In this document: positions 35,707-44,049 of the stretch, piece after piece | Numbering within the stretch: position 1 is the first letter of the stretch | How the letters are laid out: the number at the start of each line of letters is the position of its first letter | Assembly: GCF_017745275.1 (NCBI RefSeq) | Contig: NZ_JAGHZS010000002.1 | Coordinates: 793,859 to 857,858 of the forward strand | DNA from: Chitinophaga sp. | GTDB taxonomy: Bacteria > Bacteroidota > Bacteroidia > Chitinophagales > Chitinophagaceae | Length of the DNA stretch: 64,000 bases | Reading direction: 5' to 3' | Translations under genes and position numbers: made by a program | Notes under the pieces: model-generated | Told to the model about the DNA's origin: nothing | The model's input: the letters and a program-made list of their open reading frames with translations, nothing else | Database searches by the model: none

Positions 35707-35740
35707 AACGTTGCCTTCGCAGCTATGCGAAGGCAACGTT
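35707..35740. repeat. 14-bp perfect hairpin upstream of the sigma gene
   Basis: AACGTTGCCTTCGC (35707-35720) and its exact complement (35727-35740) flank a 6-nt loop. It lies between the lipoprotein stop and the likely sigma start at 35673. No T-run follows on the minus strand, so it looks more like a leader structure or processing site than a simple terminator. It argues against the longer sigma start at 35736. Confidence 0.7.
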
Positions 35741-35813
35741 TGTTTAGTTAATGCTGTGAGTATAATAATTTAATGTCATGGGACCATTCTCCCGCAGGCG
35801 GAAGGAGAGTGGT

Positions 35814-36155
35814 TTACCGGCGACGCCAGGTAGAATCCGGGTTATGCGGAATGGTATCCCCCGGATGGTGTGGAATGGTGTCTCCGGGATGATGTGGAAT
35901 GGTATCACCGGGGTGGTGTGGAATGGTATCCCCCGGATGGTGCGGAATCGTATCACCAGGGTGATGTGGAATGGTATCCCCCGGATGATGGATGGTATCA
36001 TGCGGAATGGTATCTCCCGGATGGGTGGAATCCTTTTTCGCAACACTGGCGTTTAGCGATTTATCCAGCGGTTCCAGTTGCATTTGTTTCCGGCAACCGA
36101 ACACAATAAAGGTCAACAGGACGAAACCCATTAAATAGAGTGGCGTATGTTTCAT
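35814..36155 (-). CDS. Small lipoprotein with HPGDTIPH tandem repeats
   Basis: A 113-residue lipoprotein: signal GFVLLTFIVFGC with lipidated Cys21, a short spacer (RKQMQLEPLDKSLNASVAKK), then HPGDTIPH repeats from residue 45 to 104, and the end NPDSTWRRR. There are seven full octapeptides, the first followed by a partial unit. The 24-bp DNA units differ at synonymous positions while the peptide stays constant, so the peptide is under selection. His, Asp and Pro spacing suggests a metal- or proton-responsive extended rod. It is upstream of the sigma gene on the same strand. I know no named family; function unknown. Confidence 0.8.
   Translation of the reverse strand: MKHTPLYLMGFVLLTFIVFGCRKQMQLEPLDKSLNASVAKKDSTHPGDTIPHDTIHHPGDTIPHHPGDTIPHHPGDTIPHHPGDTIPHHPGDTIPHHPGDTIPHNPDSTWRRR
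35844..36023 (-). repeat. 24-bp tandem repeat encoding HPGDTIPH
   Basis: About seven and a half units of 24 bp within the lipoprotein gene. Because the unit length is a multiple of three and stop-free, several shadow frames are also open here. Copy number is likely to vary between strains by slippage. Confidence 0.85.
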
Positions 36156-36260
36156 ATAATTCAGGTTATTTAATAAAGTAAACGGGGGCTTAACAGCAAA
36201 AGGTTGGGTAAATGGAAAAAAAAGTATCTTGCTACTGGATTAATACATTTTTTACTACGC

Positions 36261-36716
36261 ATGATACTGGACACACTGCAGAATGCACCTCTTTATTATC
36301 GCCTCGGCGTTAAATTTATAAAGGCCTTTGAATACCTGGCACAAACGGATCTGGCCTCCCTGGAGAAAGGTAAATACGAGATCGACGGCACCAACATCTT
36401 CGCGATTGTCAATGAATATGACACCGTAGACGCTTCCACAGAACAGATGGAGTCGCATAAGAAATACATCGATGTACAATATATTGTATCCGGTTCGGAG
36501 CTGATAGGACATGATTTTCTGCAAGACCAGACGCCGTCAAAAGCTTACGATGAAACGGCCGACTACCAGTTGTTTGCAGAAAACCCGGTGTTCTTTTCCC
36601 GGTTGGAGAAAGGCATGTTTGCCATCTTTTTTCCTACTGACCTGCATATGCCGAATATTAAGGTGAGCACGCCAATGCCGGTAAAAAAAGTAGTGATAAA
36701 GATAGCGGTGAACTGA
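36261..36716 (+). CDS. YhcH/YjgK/YiaL (DUF386) family protein
   Basis: A 151-residue beta-sandwich (cupin-like) protein starting at ATG 36261 (MILDTLQNAPLYYRLG). The upstream in-frame extension to 36204 is basic and non-conserved. The family core is visible: GKYEIDGTNIFAIVNEYDT, HKKYIDVQYIVSGSE and FFPTDLHMPNI, with conserved Glu/His residues for metal binding. Family members occur in sialic-acid, ulosonic-acid and other sugar operons and may be sugar anomerases or epimerases. Here it stands alone between the lipoprotein and an ECF sigma gene. Confidence 0.9.
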   Translation: MILDTLQNAPLYYRLGVKFIKAFEYLAQTDLASLEKGKYEIDGTNIFAIVNEYDTVDASTEQMESHKKYIDVQYIVSGSELIGHDFLQDQTPSKAYDETADYQLFAENPVFFSRLEKGMFAIFFPTDLHMPNIKVSTPMPVKKVVIKIAVN

Positions 36717-36723
36717 TAGTTGC

Positions 36724-36760
36724 GGCATTCGCTGTAACAGGCGCTGTTATAGCCAATGCC
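36724..36760. repeat. Interrupted inverted repeat between yhcH and sigma gene
   Basis: GGCATT, GCT and AACAG pair in order with CTGTT, AGC and AATGCC around a GCG loop, with small symmetric internal mismatches. There is no T-run, so terminator function is uncertain. Confidence 0.45.
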
Positions 36761-36795
36761 CCGTCCATTCCACTTTATGAAATAGCGTATGACAG

Positions 36796-37425
36796 ATGAA
36801 CAGTGAGCAACCAACACCATTTCGGGAACAATCCGCCGCCTCCCCGGTCAATGAGGCAGGCGTACACGTTAGTTTATGGAATCAGGTCCGGAATAATGAA
36901 CAAAATGCACTGGTGGCCCTGTACGAACATCTGTATTTTAATCTTGTTGGTTATGGTATCCGCAGTTGTGGGGATATAGAAATTACGAAAGATGCCATTA
37001 ACGACATGTTCCTCGAAATATGGGATCAGCGCCACAAGCTGCCGGACGTGAATAATGTAAAGTCCTACCTGTTTACTTACCTGCGCCGCAAAATTTTTGC
37101 CGGCATCCGCCAGTCAAAAAAGTCCAGCGAAGCTGCAGACGCCTTTGCCGATACCAACAGTCCCCATGAGCTTTCCTATGAAGAATGTATTGTAGCGATG
37201 CAAACATCAGAAGAAGTAAAACAGAAAGTAAAACGTGCATTAGCCACGCTGACACCCCGACAAAAAGAATTGGTACAACTTCGTTTTTTTGATGGCCTGA
37301 GCATGGAAGAAGTAAGCAAAAGGATAGGCATTACTACCAAAACGGCCTACAATACCCTGGGCAGTGCCCTCAAAAGCTTGTCAATAGCGTTAATGGTCCT
37401 GATCCTGGTGTGGTTATACCGCTAA
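36796..37425 (+). CDS. ECF-type sigma factor of PUL 3
   Basis: A 209-residue sigma factor. Region 2 is seen in ALVALYEHLYFNLVGYGIRS and DMFLEIWDQRHKLPDVNNVKSYLFTYLRRKIF. Region 4 is ATLTPRQKELVQLRFFDGLSMEEVSKRIGITTKTAYNTL. The protein ends with a hydrophobic tail (SIALMVLILVWLYR), a recurrent feature of SusC-linked ECF sigmas in Bacteroidota that might tether it to the membrane. It is followed by FecR, SusC with an STN domain, and SusD, the standard trans-envelope signalling order: ligand-loaded SusC signals through FecR to release sigma. Confidence 0.94.
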   Translation: MNSEQPTPFREQSAASPVNEAGVHVSLWNQVRNNEQNALVALYEHLYFNLVGYGIRSCGDIEITKDAINDMFLEIWDQRHKLPDVNNVKSYLFTYLRRKIFAGIRQSKKSSEAADAFADTNSPHELSYEECIVAMQTSEEVKQKVKRALATLTPRQKELVQLRFFDGLSMEEVSKRIGITTKTAYNTLGSALKSLSIALMVLILVWLYR

Positions 37426-37427
37426 AA

Positions 37428-37447
37428 AACTTTTTTTAAAAAAAGTT
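37428..37447. repeat. 20-bp palindrome at the sigma-FecR junction
   Basis: AACTTTTTTTAAAAAAAGTT is perfectly self-complementary and starts 2 bp after the sigma stop. The A/T-only stem could act as a weak terminator or attenuator lowering FecR relative to sigma. The corresponding junction in PUL 4 also carries an inverted repeat. Confidence 0.55.
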
Positions 37448-37503
37448 GCCATTTTCTTGGGAATAAATCCTGTTTTCTTACACTACTTATTATCAACGTA
37501 ACA

Positions 37504-38700
37504 ATGGACCAAAATTTTAACGTCGCCGAAGACTTCCTGTTAGACGATTCTTTCCTGAGTTATTGTATGGGCACCAATGAGCAGCACATGCAGTACTGGG
37601 AGAAATGGATCGCTGAAAATCCGGACAAGCGCACTGCTTTTGACCGGGCCAGGTATACATTTGAGGTGATCAATGGCCAGCAGGGCCGGTTAGACGTGGA
37701 AGTAGGCAAGTTCAAAACCCTGTTACAAGAACATATTGATCAGTCAAATACGACGAAAAATAAAGTACGCCCGTTGTATCGCTGGCGTGCAGCCGCCGCA
37801 GCGGTACTGCTGATAGGCGGTGGCGCCCTCTGGTACCAATTAGGCCAACGGCATACACCACCTGCTGCTACCACAGCGCTGGCCCAGCAGGACGTAGCGC
37901 CAGGTGCACCCAAAGCCAGGTTGCAGTTGGGGGATGGAACGGAGGTATCGCTTGATGCTATCCAGGACAATGGCCTGAAAGAAAAAGATGGTACCCGTAT
38001 CAATAAAGACAATGGTAAGCTGGTGTACCACGATGCGGGCAACACCGGCAGCCAGGTAGTATTCAATACCTTATCTACCCCCAGGGGAGGAGAGTACCAG
38101 CTGGTACTGCCGGATGGCACCAAAGTATGGCTGAATGCCGCTTCCTCCCTGCGCTTCCCCACTAAGTTTGTAGAAAAAGACAGGACCGTATATCTCAGCG
38201 GAGAAGCTTATTTTGAAGTAGCAGAAAATGCTGCACACCCCTTCCAGGTACAAGTGAACAATGGACCGAAAGTGGCTGTACTGGGCACCGCTTTCAATAT
38301 CATGGCCTACGACGATGAGCTGGCCGTAAACACCACCCTGGTAACAGGAAAAATTAAAGTAGCCACACCAACCGGCAACAGCGTTGTGCTGGCACCTTCC
38401 CAACAGGCCACACTGCCCAAAGGCAGTCAGCAACTGACGGTAGGCGAAGCAGACGTTGATAAAACCATCGCCTGGAAATCAGGAATGTTCGAATTTGATG
38501 ACGATGATATCACCACAGTTATGAGACAGCTGGCACGCTGGTACGATGTCAAAGTAAAATTTAACGGACCAGTACCGGATAAACATTACACCGGTTCTAT
38601 CCGGAAACAATCCACGTTATCCCAGGCGTTACACATTTTAAAAACAGCCGGGATACAATACACAATAGCAGGAAAAGAAATCATCGTTGAAGTAAAATAA
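37504..38700 (+). CDS. FecR-family anti-sigma factor of PUL 3
   Basis: A 398-residue inner-membrane protein. Residues 1-90 form a cytoplasmic segment with a DUF4880-like pattern, one membrane helix lies at about 96-112 (AAAAAVLLIGGGALWYQLG), and the periplasmic FecR domain carries STPRGGEYQLVLPDGTKVWLNAASSLRFP and LSGEAYFEV. The C-terminal DUF4974 domain (FDDDDITTVMRQLARWYDVKV) is present. It should bind the ECF sigma of the preceding gene and sense the STN domain of the following SusC. Confidence 0.95.
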   Translation: MDQNFNVAEDFLLDDSFLSYCMGTNEQHMQYWEKWIAENPDKRTAFDRARYTFEVINGQQGRLDVEVGKFKTLLQEHIDQSNTTKNKVRPLYRWRAAAAAVLLIGGGALWYQLGQRHTPPAATTALAQQDVAPGAPKARLQLGDGTEVSLDAIQDNGLKEKDGTRINKDNGKLVYHDAGNTGSQVVFNTLSTPRGGEYQLVLPDGTKVWLNAASSLRFPTKFVEKDRTVYLSGEAYFEVAENAAHPFQVQVNNGPKVAVLGTAFNIMAYDDELAVNTTLVTGKIKVATPTGNSVVLAPSQQATLPKGSQQLTVGEADVDKTIAWKSGMFEFDDDDITTVMRQLARWYDVKVKFNGPVPDKHYTGSIRKQSTLSQALHILKTAGIQYTIAGKEIIVEVK

Positions 38701-38757
38701 ACACACCAATTTATAAGGATGTAACAACCAGGATCTTCGTATAATAATGTTTCGGGC

Positions 38758-38788
38758 AAAAAAAACCGGGAACGCGGCAACGTCCCCG
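38758..38788 (-). terminator. Antisense intrinsic terminator in the FecR-SusC gap, PUL 3
   Basis: On the minus strand CCGGGGACG, a 6-nt loop and CGTTCCCGG form a 9-bp hairpin (one G-U pair) followed by seven T. On the plus strand the same position has an A-C mismatch and a preceding A-run, so the structure is built for minus-strand transcription. No annotated gene on the minus strand ends here, which implies an antisense transcript. Confidence 0.8.
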
Positions 38789-38853
38789 GCTGAAATGTCT
38801 GGTAGCATGTTATGCGCTTATTTGACCTAAACAGCTTAACGCTCACCAAAAAC
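38758..38853 (-). ncRNA. Predicted cis-antisense small RNA over the susC leader (PUL 3)
   Basis: Bounded by a consensus promoter at 38858-38888 and an intrinsic terminator at 38758-38788, both on the minus strand, giving an RNA of about 96 nt. It would be fully complementary to the leader of the SusC mRNA. The same promoter-terminator pair at the same place occurs in PUL 4 on the other genome strand. The arrangement (between anti-sigma and susC, antisense to susC) is that of DonS-type sRNAs known from Bacteroides PULs, which repress their SusC operon. Start site is estimated from the -7 box to within a few bases. Confidence 0.72.
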
Positions 38854-38857
38854 TTAA

Positions 38858-38888
38858 CAAATCTATGCTATTTAGACATGCTGGCAAA
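38858..38888 (-). promoter_or_regulatory. Antisense promoter overlapping the susC start codon (PUL 3)
   Basis: Read on the minus strand: TTTG (38888-38885), exactly 19 bp, then TAGATTTG (38865-38858), a perfect match to the Bacteroidota consensus TTTG-N19-TAnnTTTG. The -7 box covers the first base of the susC ATG. Confidence 0.75.
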
Positions 38889-41800
38889 TACCCTACGACC
38901 AGGGTATGGGCTCAAATGCTGAAAGTTATGAAACTAGCTGCTTTTTTGCTATTTGTACTGGCAATGCAGGTAAGTGCAACCGGGTACTCGCAAAAACTAA
39001 CCCTTAACATGCACAACGTGGCATTGTCGAAGGTGTTCAGGGAAATCCGGAAACAAACCGGGTATACCTTTTTCTACAATACGGAGATGCTGGAACAGGC
39101 AGACAAAGTATCTGTAGCAGTCGTACAAGCCGATCTGGAGTACGTACTGAGTAAGTGTTTAGTCAATAAAAAACTCAACTACAGCATTGTAGACAATACT
39201 ATTATCCTTTCTGCCAGGCCAAACGCGCAGGCAGATGAAGCGCCGCAACCAGTGGCCAATATTTCCGTATTCGGTAAAATAACCGATGCCAATACCGGCG
39301 AGCCCCTCATCGGTGCTTCCATTAAACTGAAAGGCACCACCAAAGGAGCCAGCTCAGACGCAAAAGGTAGCTATACCCTGCAACTGCCCGACAACGGCGG
39401 CGTACTGGTGATCTCTTTCGTAGGTTATGAAACCATTGAAAGAGCGGTATCCCAGGCCGGCGCACTCGATTTTGCCCTGAAACCTAAAGCAGTGCAAACA
39501 GAAGAGCTGGTAGTAGTAGGTTATGGTACACAGAAAAGAAAAGACGTTACCGGCGCCGTTTCTTCCGTAAGAGTAGGAGCCATTAGTGCCAATGTATCTA
39601 AAAATATCAGCGCTGCTATCCAGGGCCGTGTACCTGGCGTAGCCATAGAATCTTCCAATGGTGCACCCGGTGCCGGTATGAAAATTACCATCCGCGGTAT
39701 GAGTACGCTCGGTAACAACACCCCACTGTTCATTGTGGATGGCGTGTTTGTAAGCAACATCGACGGTGTAAGCCCTAACGATGTGGAATCTATCGAAGTG
39801 CTGAAAGATGCGGCTACAGCCAGCATCTACGGTGCCCGCGCTGCTAATGGTGTGGTAATCGTGACCACCAAAGGAGGCCGCAAAGAATCTGTACCAAGAC
39901 TGGAAGTAGATACCTGGTTCGGCGTACAGAAAGTACAGAAAAAACTGAGCGTACTCAATAGCGAACAATGGACCAAACTGATGAGTACCAACATCTCCGG
40001 CATTCCGGCATACGATCCGAAAACAACTGCCAACTCCAACTGGCAGGATGCCATTTTCAGAAGCGCTCTGCTCACCCGTACTAACGTAAACTTCAGCGGT
40101 GGATCCCAACACTTTACCTATAACTTATCTGGTGGCTACCTGAAAGAAGATGGTACCATCAAAAATACCAGCTACAACGCCGCTAACTTCAGGATTAAAT
40201 CCGAATATGAAAAAGGAAGAATACGTATAGGCGAAACCGTAATGGTGAAAAGAGGATCTAATCGCCTCAACCCAGGCGGTGGCGATGCGGTGCATGCCCT
40301 CATTGGTAGCGCTCTCATGATGCCTTCCACTGTTCCGGTATACGACGCCTCCAACCCGTTGGGTGGATACGGCAGAAGACCAACGTTCATGAAGAACCTG
40401 TCTAACCCCGTAGCCCGCCTCGATAATATCGACAACACCGACAGAGAAACCTCCCTGCTGGCTAACGCTTTCGCAGAAGTAAAACTGATAGATGGACTGA
40501 AATATAAATTAAACATAGGTCTCACAGAATTACAAGGTACCAACCGCACCTTCACCGGCTCATTCGATGATGGTAACTCTGCCAACACCTTACCAGACTT
40601 ATCACAGAGCTACAGAACTGCGAACAGCTGGTTAGTGGAAAATACCCTGAACTACGACAAAAAACTGGGCAAACACAGCATCAACGCATTATTGGGTTAT
40701 ACTGCGCAGAAAAATACCAGCTCCGGCTTCTCTGCTTCCCGCGATAACCTGCTGGTAGGAACGTCTGTATTATCTACCGGTGCCGCCGGTTCTCAGAAAA
40801 ATGACGGTAGCGCTACCGCCAGCAGCATCGTTTCCAAATTTGCGAGAGTGATGTACTCTTATGACTCCCGTTACCTGTTTTCTGCTTCCGTAAGACGCGA
40901 TGGTTCTTCCCGTTTTGCAACAGATTATCAATATGGTTCATTCCCTTCCTTCTCTGCAGGATGGAATGTACACAATGAACACTTCTTCTCCGGTATCAGC
41001 CGCGTGGTAAATACCCTGAAATTCCGTGGTAGCTGGGGTAAGCTCGGTAACCAGGAAATTGGCGATTACTTAACACAAAGCACTATCATCAGTGGGCTTA
41101 ACTATGTACAGGGCGGCCAGTTATGGCCAGGCGCTACCGCCAGCGGATATGCGTCTCCGTTAGACCTGTCATGGGAAGAGACCAAAATTACCAACGTGGG
41201 TATGGATGCGGGCTTCCTGGATAATAAGTTCTTCGTGATCTTTGATGTGTTCAATAAGAAAACTACCGGCGTATTGCTGAACGTGCCTTTCCCGCTTTCT
41301 GTGGGTAAAACAGGTTCTCCAACCCTGAATGCCGGTGTTATCCAGAATAAAGGATATGAAATATCTCTCGAATACACAGATAGAAAAGGAGATTTAAATT
41401 ACCGCTTCGGATTCAGCCTCGGACACACTGCCAATGAAATGATGGGTATCTCCGTAGGTTCAGGCAGACAAGAGTTTGGTGGTATCTCCAGGGCAAAAGT
41501 TGGTTATCCGATCGGTGCCTTCTTCCTGGTGAAAACAGACGGTATCTTCAACTCTAAAGAAGAAGTACTGGCACATAACAAAAATGGTAAACTCATTCAG
41601 CCAAATGCGCAGCCAGGTGATGTACGTTACGTAGATTATAACAACGACGGTATCATCGATAGCCAGGACGAGCAATTCATGGGTAGTCCTTTCCCTAAAT
41701 TCAACATGGGCTTATCTGCCAATCTCTCCTGGAAAAGCTTCGACATGGGCCTCTTCCTGGAAGCAGTAACCGGCAATAAAATTTATAACGGCAGAAGGAT

Positions 41801-42200
41801 CTGGATGGATAAAATGAACGAGGTAACCAATTTCTCTACAGACGTATTGAATGCATGGACACCGGAAAATCACTCCAACTTCCCCCGCTTTGCACTGGAT
41901 GATCCTAACAACAACAACATGGCTAACTCCGACAGATGGTTGGAAAATGGCTCCTACCTGCGGTTCAAACGCCTGGAATTAGGTTACAGCATGCCAAAAT
42001 CCCTGACTACCAAATGGGGTATTGAAAAAGTGAGAGTATTTGCTTCCGGCGAAAACCTGTTCACCATCACCAAATACAAAGGTTATAACCCGGATTTGGG
42101 CGGTGATAATAGCAATGTGTTAAACAGAGGTATGGACAACTTATGGGATGCATATCCTTTGTCCCGCACTTTCCTCGTTGGTCTGAATCTTACATTTTAA
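38865..42200 (+). CDS. SusC/RagA-type transporter with STN signalling domain (PUL 3)
   Basis: A 1111-residue protein. A 25-residue basic lead precedes the signal peptide (LAAFLLFVLAMQVSATG). The STN/secretin domain (residues about 45-115, FREIRKQTGYTFFYNTEML) marks it as a signal transducer to FecR. Then come the carboxypeptidase-like domain (VFGKITDANTGEPLIGASI), the TonB box VVVGYGTQKRKDVTGAV, the plug DVESIEVLKDAATASIYGARAANGV, and a barrel ending LTF. It imports a glycan or glycoside and reports occupancy to the FecR-sigma pair. Its leader is covered by a predicted antisense RNA. Confidence 0.96.
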   Translation: MLFRHAGKYPTTRVWAQMLKVMKLAAFLLFVLAMQVSATGYSQKLTLNMHNVALSKVFREIRKQTGYTFFYNTEMLEQADKVSVAVVQADLEYVLSKCLVNKKLNYSIVDNTIILSARPNAQADEAPQPVANISVFGKITDANTGEPLIGASIKLKGTTKGASSDAKGSYTLQLPDNGGVLVISFVGYETIERAVSQAGALDFALKPKAVQTEELVVVGYGTQKRKDVTGAVSSVRVGAISANVSKNISAAIQGRVPGVAIESSNGAPGAGMKITIRGMSTLGNNTPLFIVDGVFVSNIDGVSPNDVESIEVLKDAATASIYGARAANGVVIVTTKGGRKESVPRLEVDTWFGVQKVQKKLSVLNSEQWTKLMSTNISGIPAYDPKTTANSNWQDAIFRSALLTRTNVNFSGGSQHFTYNLSGGYLKEDGTIKNTSYNAANFRIKSEYEKGRIRIGETVMVKRGSNRLNPGGGDAVHALIGSALMMPSTVPVYDASNPLGGYGRRPTFMKNLSNPVARLDNIDNTDRETSLLANAFAEVKLIDGLKYKLNIGLTELQGTNRTFTGSFDDGNSANTLPDLSQSYRTANSWLVENTLNYDKKLGKHSINALLGYTAQKNTSSGFSASRDNLLVGTSVLSTGAAGSQKNDGSATASSIVSKFARVMYSYDSRYLFSASVRRDGSSRFATDYQYGSFPSFSAGWNVHNEHFFSGISRVVNTLKFRGSWGKLGNQEIGDYLTQSTIISGLNYVQGGQLWPGATASGYASPLDLSWEETKITNVGMDAGFLDNKFFVIFDVFNKKTTGVLLNVPFPLSVGKTGSPTLNAGVIQNKGYEISLEYTDRKGDLNYRFGFSLGHTANEMMGISVGSGRQEFGGISRAKVGYPIGAFFLVKTDGIFNSKEEVLAHNKNGKLIQPNAQPGDVRYVDYNNDGIIDSQDEQFMGSPFPKFNMGLSANLSWKSFDMGLFLEAVTGNKIYNGRRIWMDKMNEVTNFSTDVLNAWTPENHSNFPRFALDDPNNNNMANSDRWLENGSYLRFKRLELGYSMPKSLTTKWGIEKVRVFASGENLFTITKYKGYNPDLGGDNSNVLNRGMDNLWDAYPLSRTFLVGLNLTF

Positions 42201-42220
42201 TTGATTAACCGCATTACAAC

Positions 42221-43864
42221 ATGAAAAAAGCATATAAATATATAGGGGCACTTGCGTTGGTACTGGCAACAGCAGCCGGCTGTAACGAAAAAGATTTCCT
42301 GAAACAAAAAGATCCGGGGCACGTTACTGATGATAACTTCTGGAAAACAGAATCTGATGTGAGTGCTGCACTGGGTGCCAGTTACAGTCCTATCCGCTCT
42401 TCTCTCTATGGCTACTGGGGCCCTTTCCAGGGGATAGGAGATATCAATGGTCTGGGAGATGATGTATTTACTATTCCTGGTGAAGAACCACCTACCTGGC
42501 AGGTAGTTACCTTTACCAATGATGAAAATAACGGTGACCTGAGCAGTATTTTTGGCGCTTCCTACAAATGTATTCACCGCGTGAACCTGCTGCTGCAAAA
42601 AATCGATGCCGTTAATATTGAGCAAAGCAAGAAAGCGGTATACATCGCAGAAGCTAAATTCCTGCGCGGACTGTCGTACTATATCCTGGCTTCCAACTGG
42701 GGTGGTGTTCCTATCAGGACTAAACCGATGGAAACAACCGATGATTATGCTACTCCCTGCAGCACCAAAGAAGAAGTATGGGCACAGGTAGTGAAAGACC
42801 TGAGCGATGCTGCCGCAGGCCTTCCTGCAAAACGTGATCCTAAAGAACTGGGCAGAGCCACCAGCGGCGCTGCGGTAGGTTACCTGGGTAAAGCGTATAT
42901 GTTCATGGAAGACTATGCTAAAGCACAGAGCACTTTCGAACTGCTGTATAAAGCTCCTTATGCATATGACCTGGTAGATAATTATGAAGATAATTTCACG
43001 GATAAGAACGAAAATAATATTGAATCAGTTTTCGAGTGGACATTTGCACCGCTGGGTAACCAATATGGCGCGTGGAGTACAGAAGATGCCAACTCACCGA
43101 TGTACAACTATGAGCCGCAATTTATTGGTACTCCTGCGGGCGGCGGATGGTTTAAATACCTGCCTTCCAACTACCTGGTAGCACAGTTTGTAAAAGAACA
43201 ACGTCCGGCCGGATCTGATACCAAATTTGATAAAAGAATGTATGCTTCACTCACCTGGAGGTATAGCAGATTGGGAGAAAAAGATACCACCTTTTATAAT
43301 GGATTAACAGCTGACAGCTTGTGGAATTCTGCCGCATCTAAAATAGACCGCTTAACCAAAACCACCACCAAACTGGATACCACCACCTACGGTCGCTTCC
43401 TGATCAAGAAAGGTACCAGTGCATGGCGTAATGTAGCATCAGCAGATAACTACTGGGGAGCAACTCCATCTACTGCCAATAACCGCGTATTCCGCTTTGC
43501 CGAAGTATTATTGCTGCACGCAGAAGCTGCCGCACAAAATGGCAACCTTCCTGCTGCTATCGCTGACCTGGCCCGCATCAGGCAGAGAGCCGGCCTGAAA
43601 GTGAAAACAGCGGCTGATCTTCCTGCTAAAGCAGACGTGATGGCGGAAATTGATCACCAGAAATTACTGGAATTATTCTTCGAACAAAACCGCATTTACG
43701 ATCTGAAGAGATGGAATAAAGACGCAGCGCAGATGGTAACTACTTTGAAAGCGCACGAGAAACAAGGCGCAGATTTGTTTATGCCTAAACATTATTTCTT
43801 CCCGATACCGGGAGCTGAACTGAAATCAAATCCAAAAGCAACACAAAATCCACTTTGGAAATAA
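42221..43864 (+). CDS. SusD/RagB-type surface lipoprotein (PUL 3)
   Basis: A 547-residue SusD protein with lipoprotein signal (ALALVLATAAGCNEKDFLKQKDPG). Recognisable parts are TDDNFWKTESDVSAALGASY, AKFLRGLSYYILASNWGGVPI, the RFAEVLLLHAEAAAQNG helix and the C-terminal FFPIPGAELKSNP. It starts 20 bp after SusC and is its obligate surface partner. The ligand cannot be read, but the downstream enzymes point away from an ordinary neutral polysaccharide. Confidence 0.95.
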   Translation: MKKAYKYIGALALVLATAAGCNEKDFLKQKDPGHVTDDNFWKTESDVSAALGASYSPIRSSLYGYWGPFQGIGDINGLGDDVFTIPGEEPPTWQVVTFTNDENNGDLSSIFGASYKCIHRVNLLLQKIDAVNIEQSKKAVYIAEAKFLRGLSYYILASNWGGVPIRTKPMETTDDYATPCSTKEEVWAQVVKDLSDAAAGLPAKRDPKELGRATSGAAVGYLGKAYMFMEDYAKAQSTFELLYKAPYAYDLVDNYEDNFTDKNENNIESVFEWTFAPLGNQYGAWSTEDANSPMYNYEPQFIGTPAGGGWFKYLPSNYLVAQFVKEQRPAGSDTKFDKRMYASLTWRYSRLGEKDTTFYNGLTADSLWNSAASKIDRLTKTTTKLDTTTYGRFLIKKGTSAWRNVASADNYWGATPSTANNRVFRFAEVLLLHAEAAAQNGNLPAAIADLARIRQRAGLKVKTAADLPAKADVMAEIDHQKLLELFFEQNRIYDLKRWNKDAAQMVTTLKAHEKQGADLFMPKHYFFPIPGAELKSNPKATQNPLWK

Positions 43865-43885
43865 TGCTGCGGATATTGTCTTAGT

Positions 43886-44014
43886 ACAGGATTAAACTGA
43901 GTTTGATGATTTTCATACCTGAATCATTTACTATCCTTTTTCGGAAACCCTATTTTGATATTCGTCCTAACACCATAAAAAAGGAATAAAATCATCAAAT
44001 CAGTTTAATCCTGT
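43886..44014. repeat. Long imperfect intergenic inverted repeat after PUL 3 susD
   Basis: Left arm 43886-43913 and right arm 43988-44014 are complementary over 27 bp with a single-base bulge (ACAGGATTAAACTGA and TCAGTTTAATCCTGT at the ends). The loop is about 74 nt. It separates SusC-SusD from the arylsulfotransferase gene and may terminate or stabilise the SusCD mRNA. Its sequence is unrelated to the CTTTNNG heptad family. Confidence 0.8.
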
Positions 44015-44049
44015 AAAAGACAATCACCGAAGGCGATGCCCTTCGTTAT

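Noticed and set aside
35744..36056. Several overlapping open frames on both strands with repeated RGIPFHT- or GIPRMV-like peptides
   Set aside because: They are shadows of the 24-bp repeat in the HPGDTIPH lipoprotein gene: a stop-free unit whose length is a multiple of three keeps other frames open. Only the lipoprotein frame has a signal peptide and synonymous-site variation.
39354..40112. A 252-codon minus-strand frame inside the PUL 3 SusC gene
   Set aside because: Antisense to conserved SusC domains, with no start context or family features.
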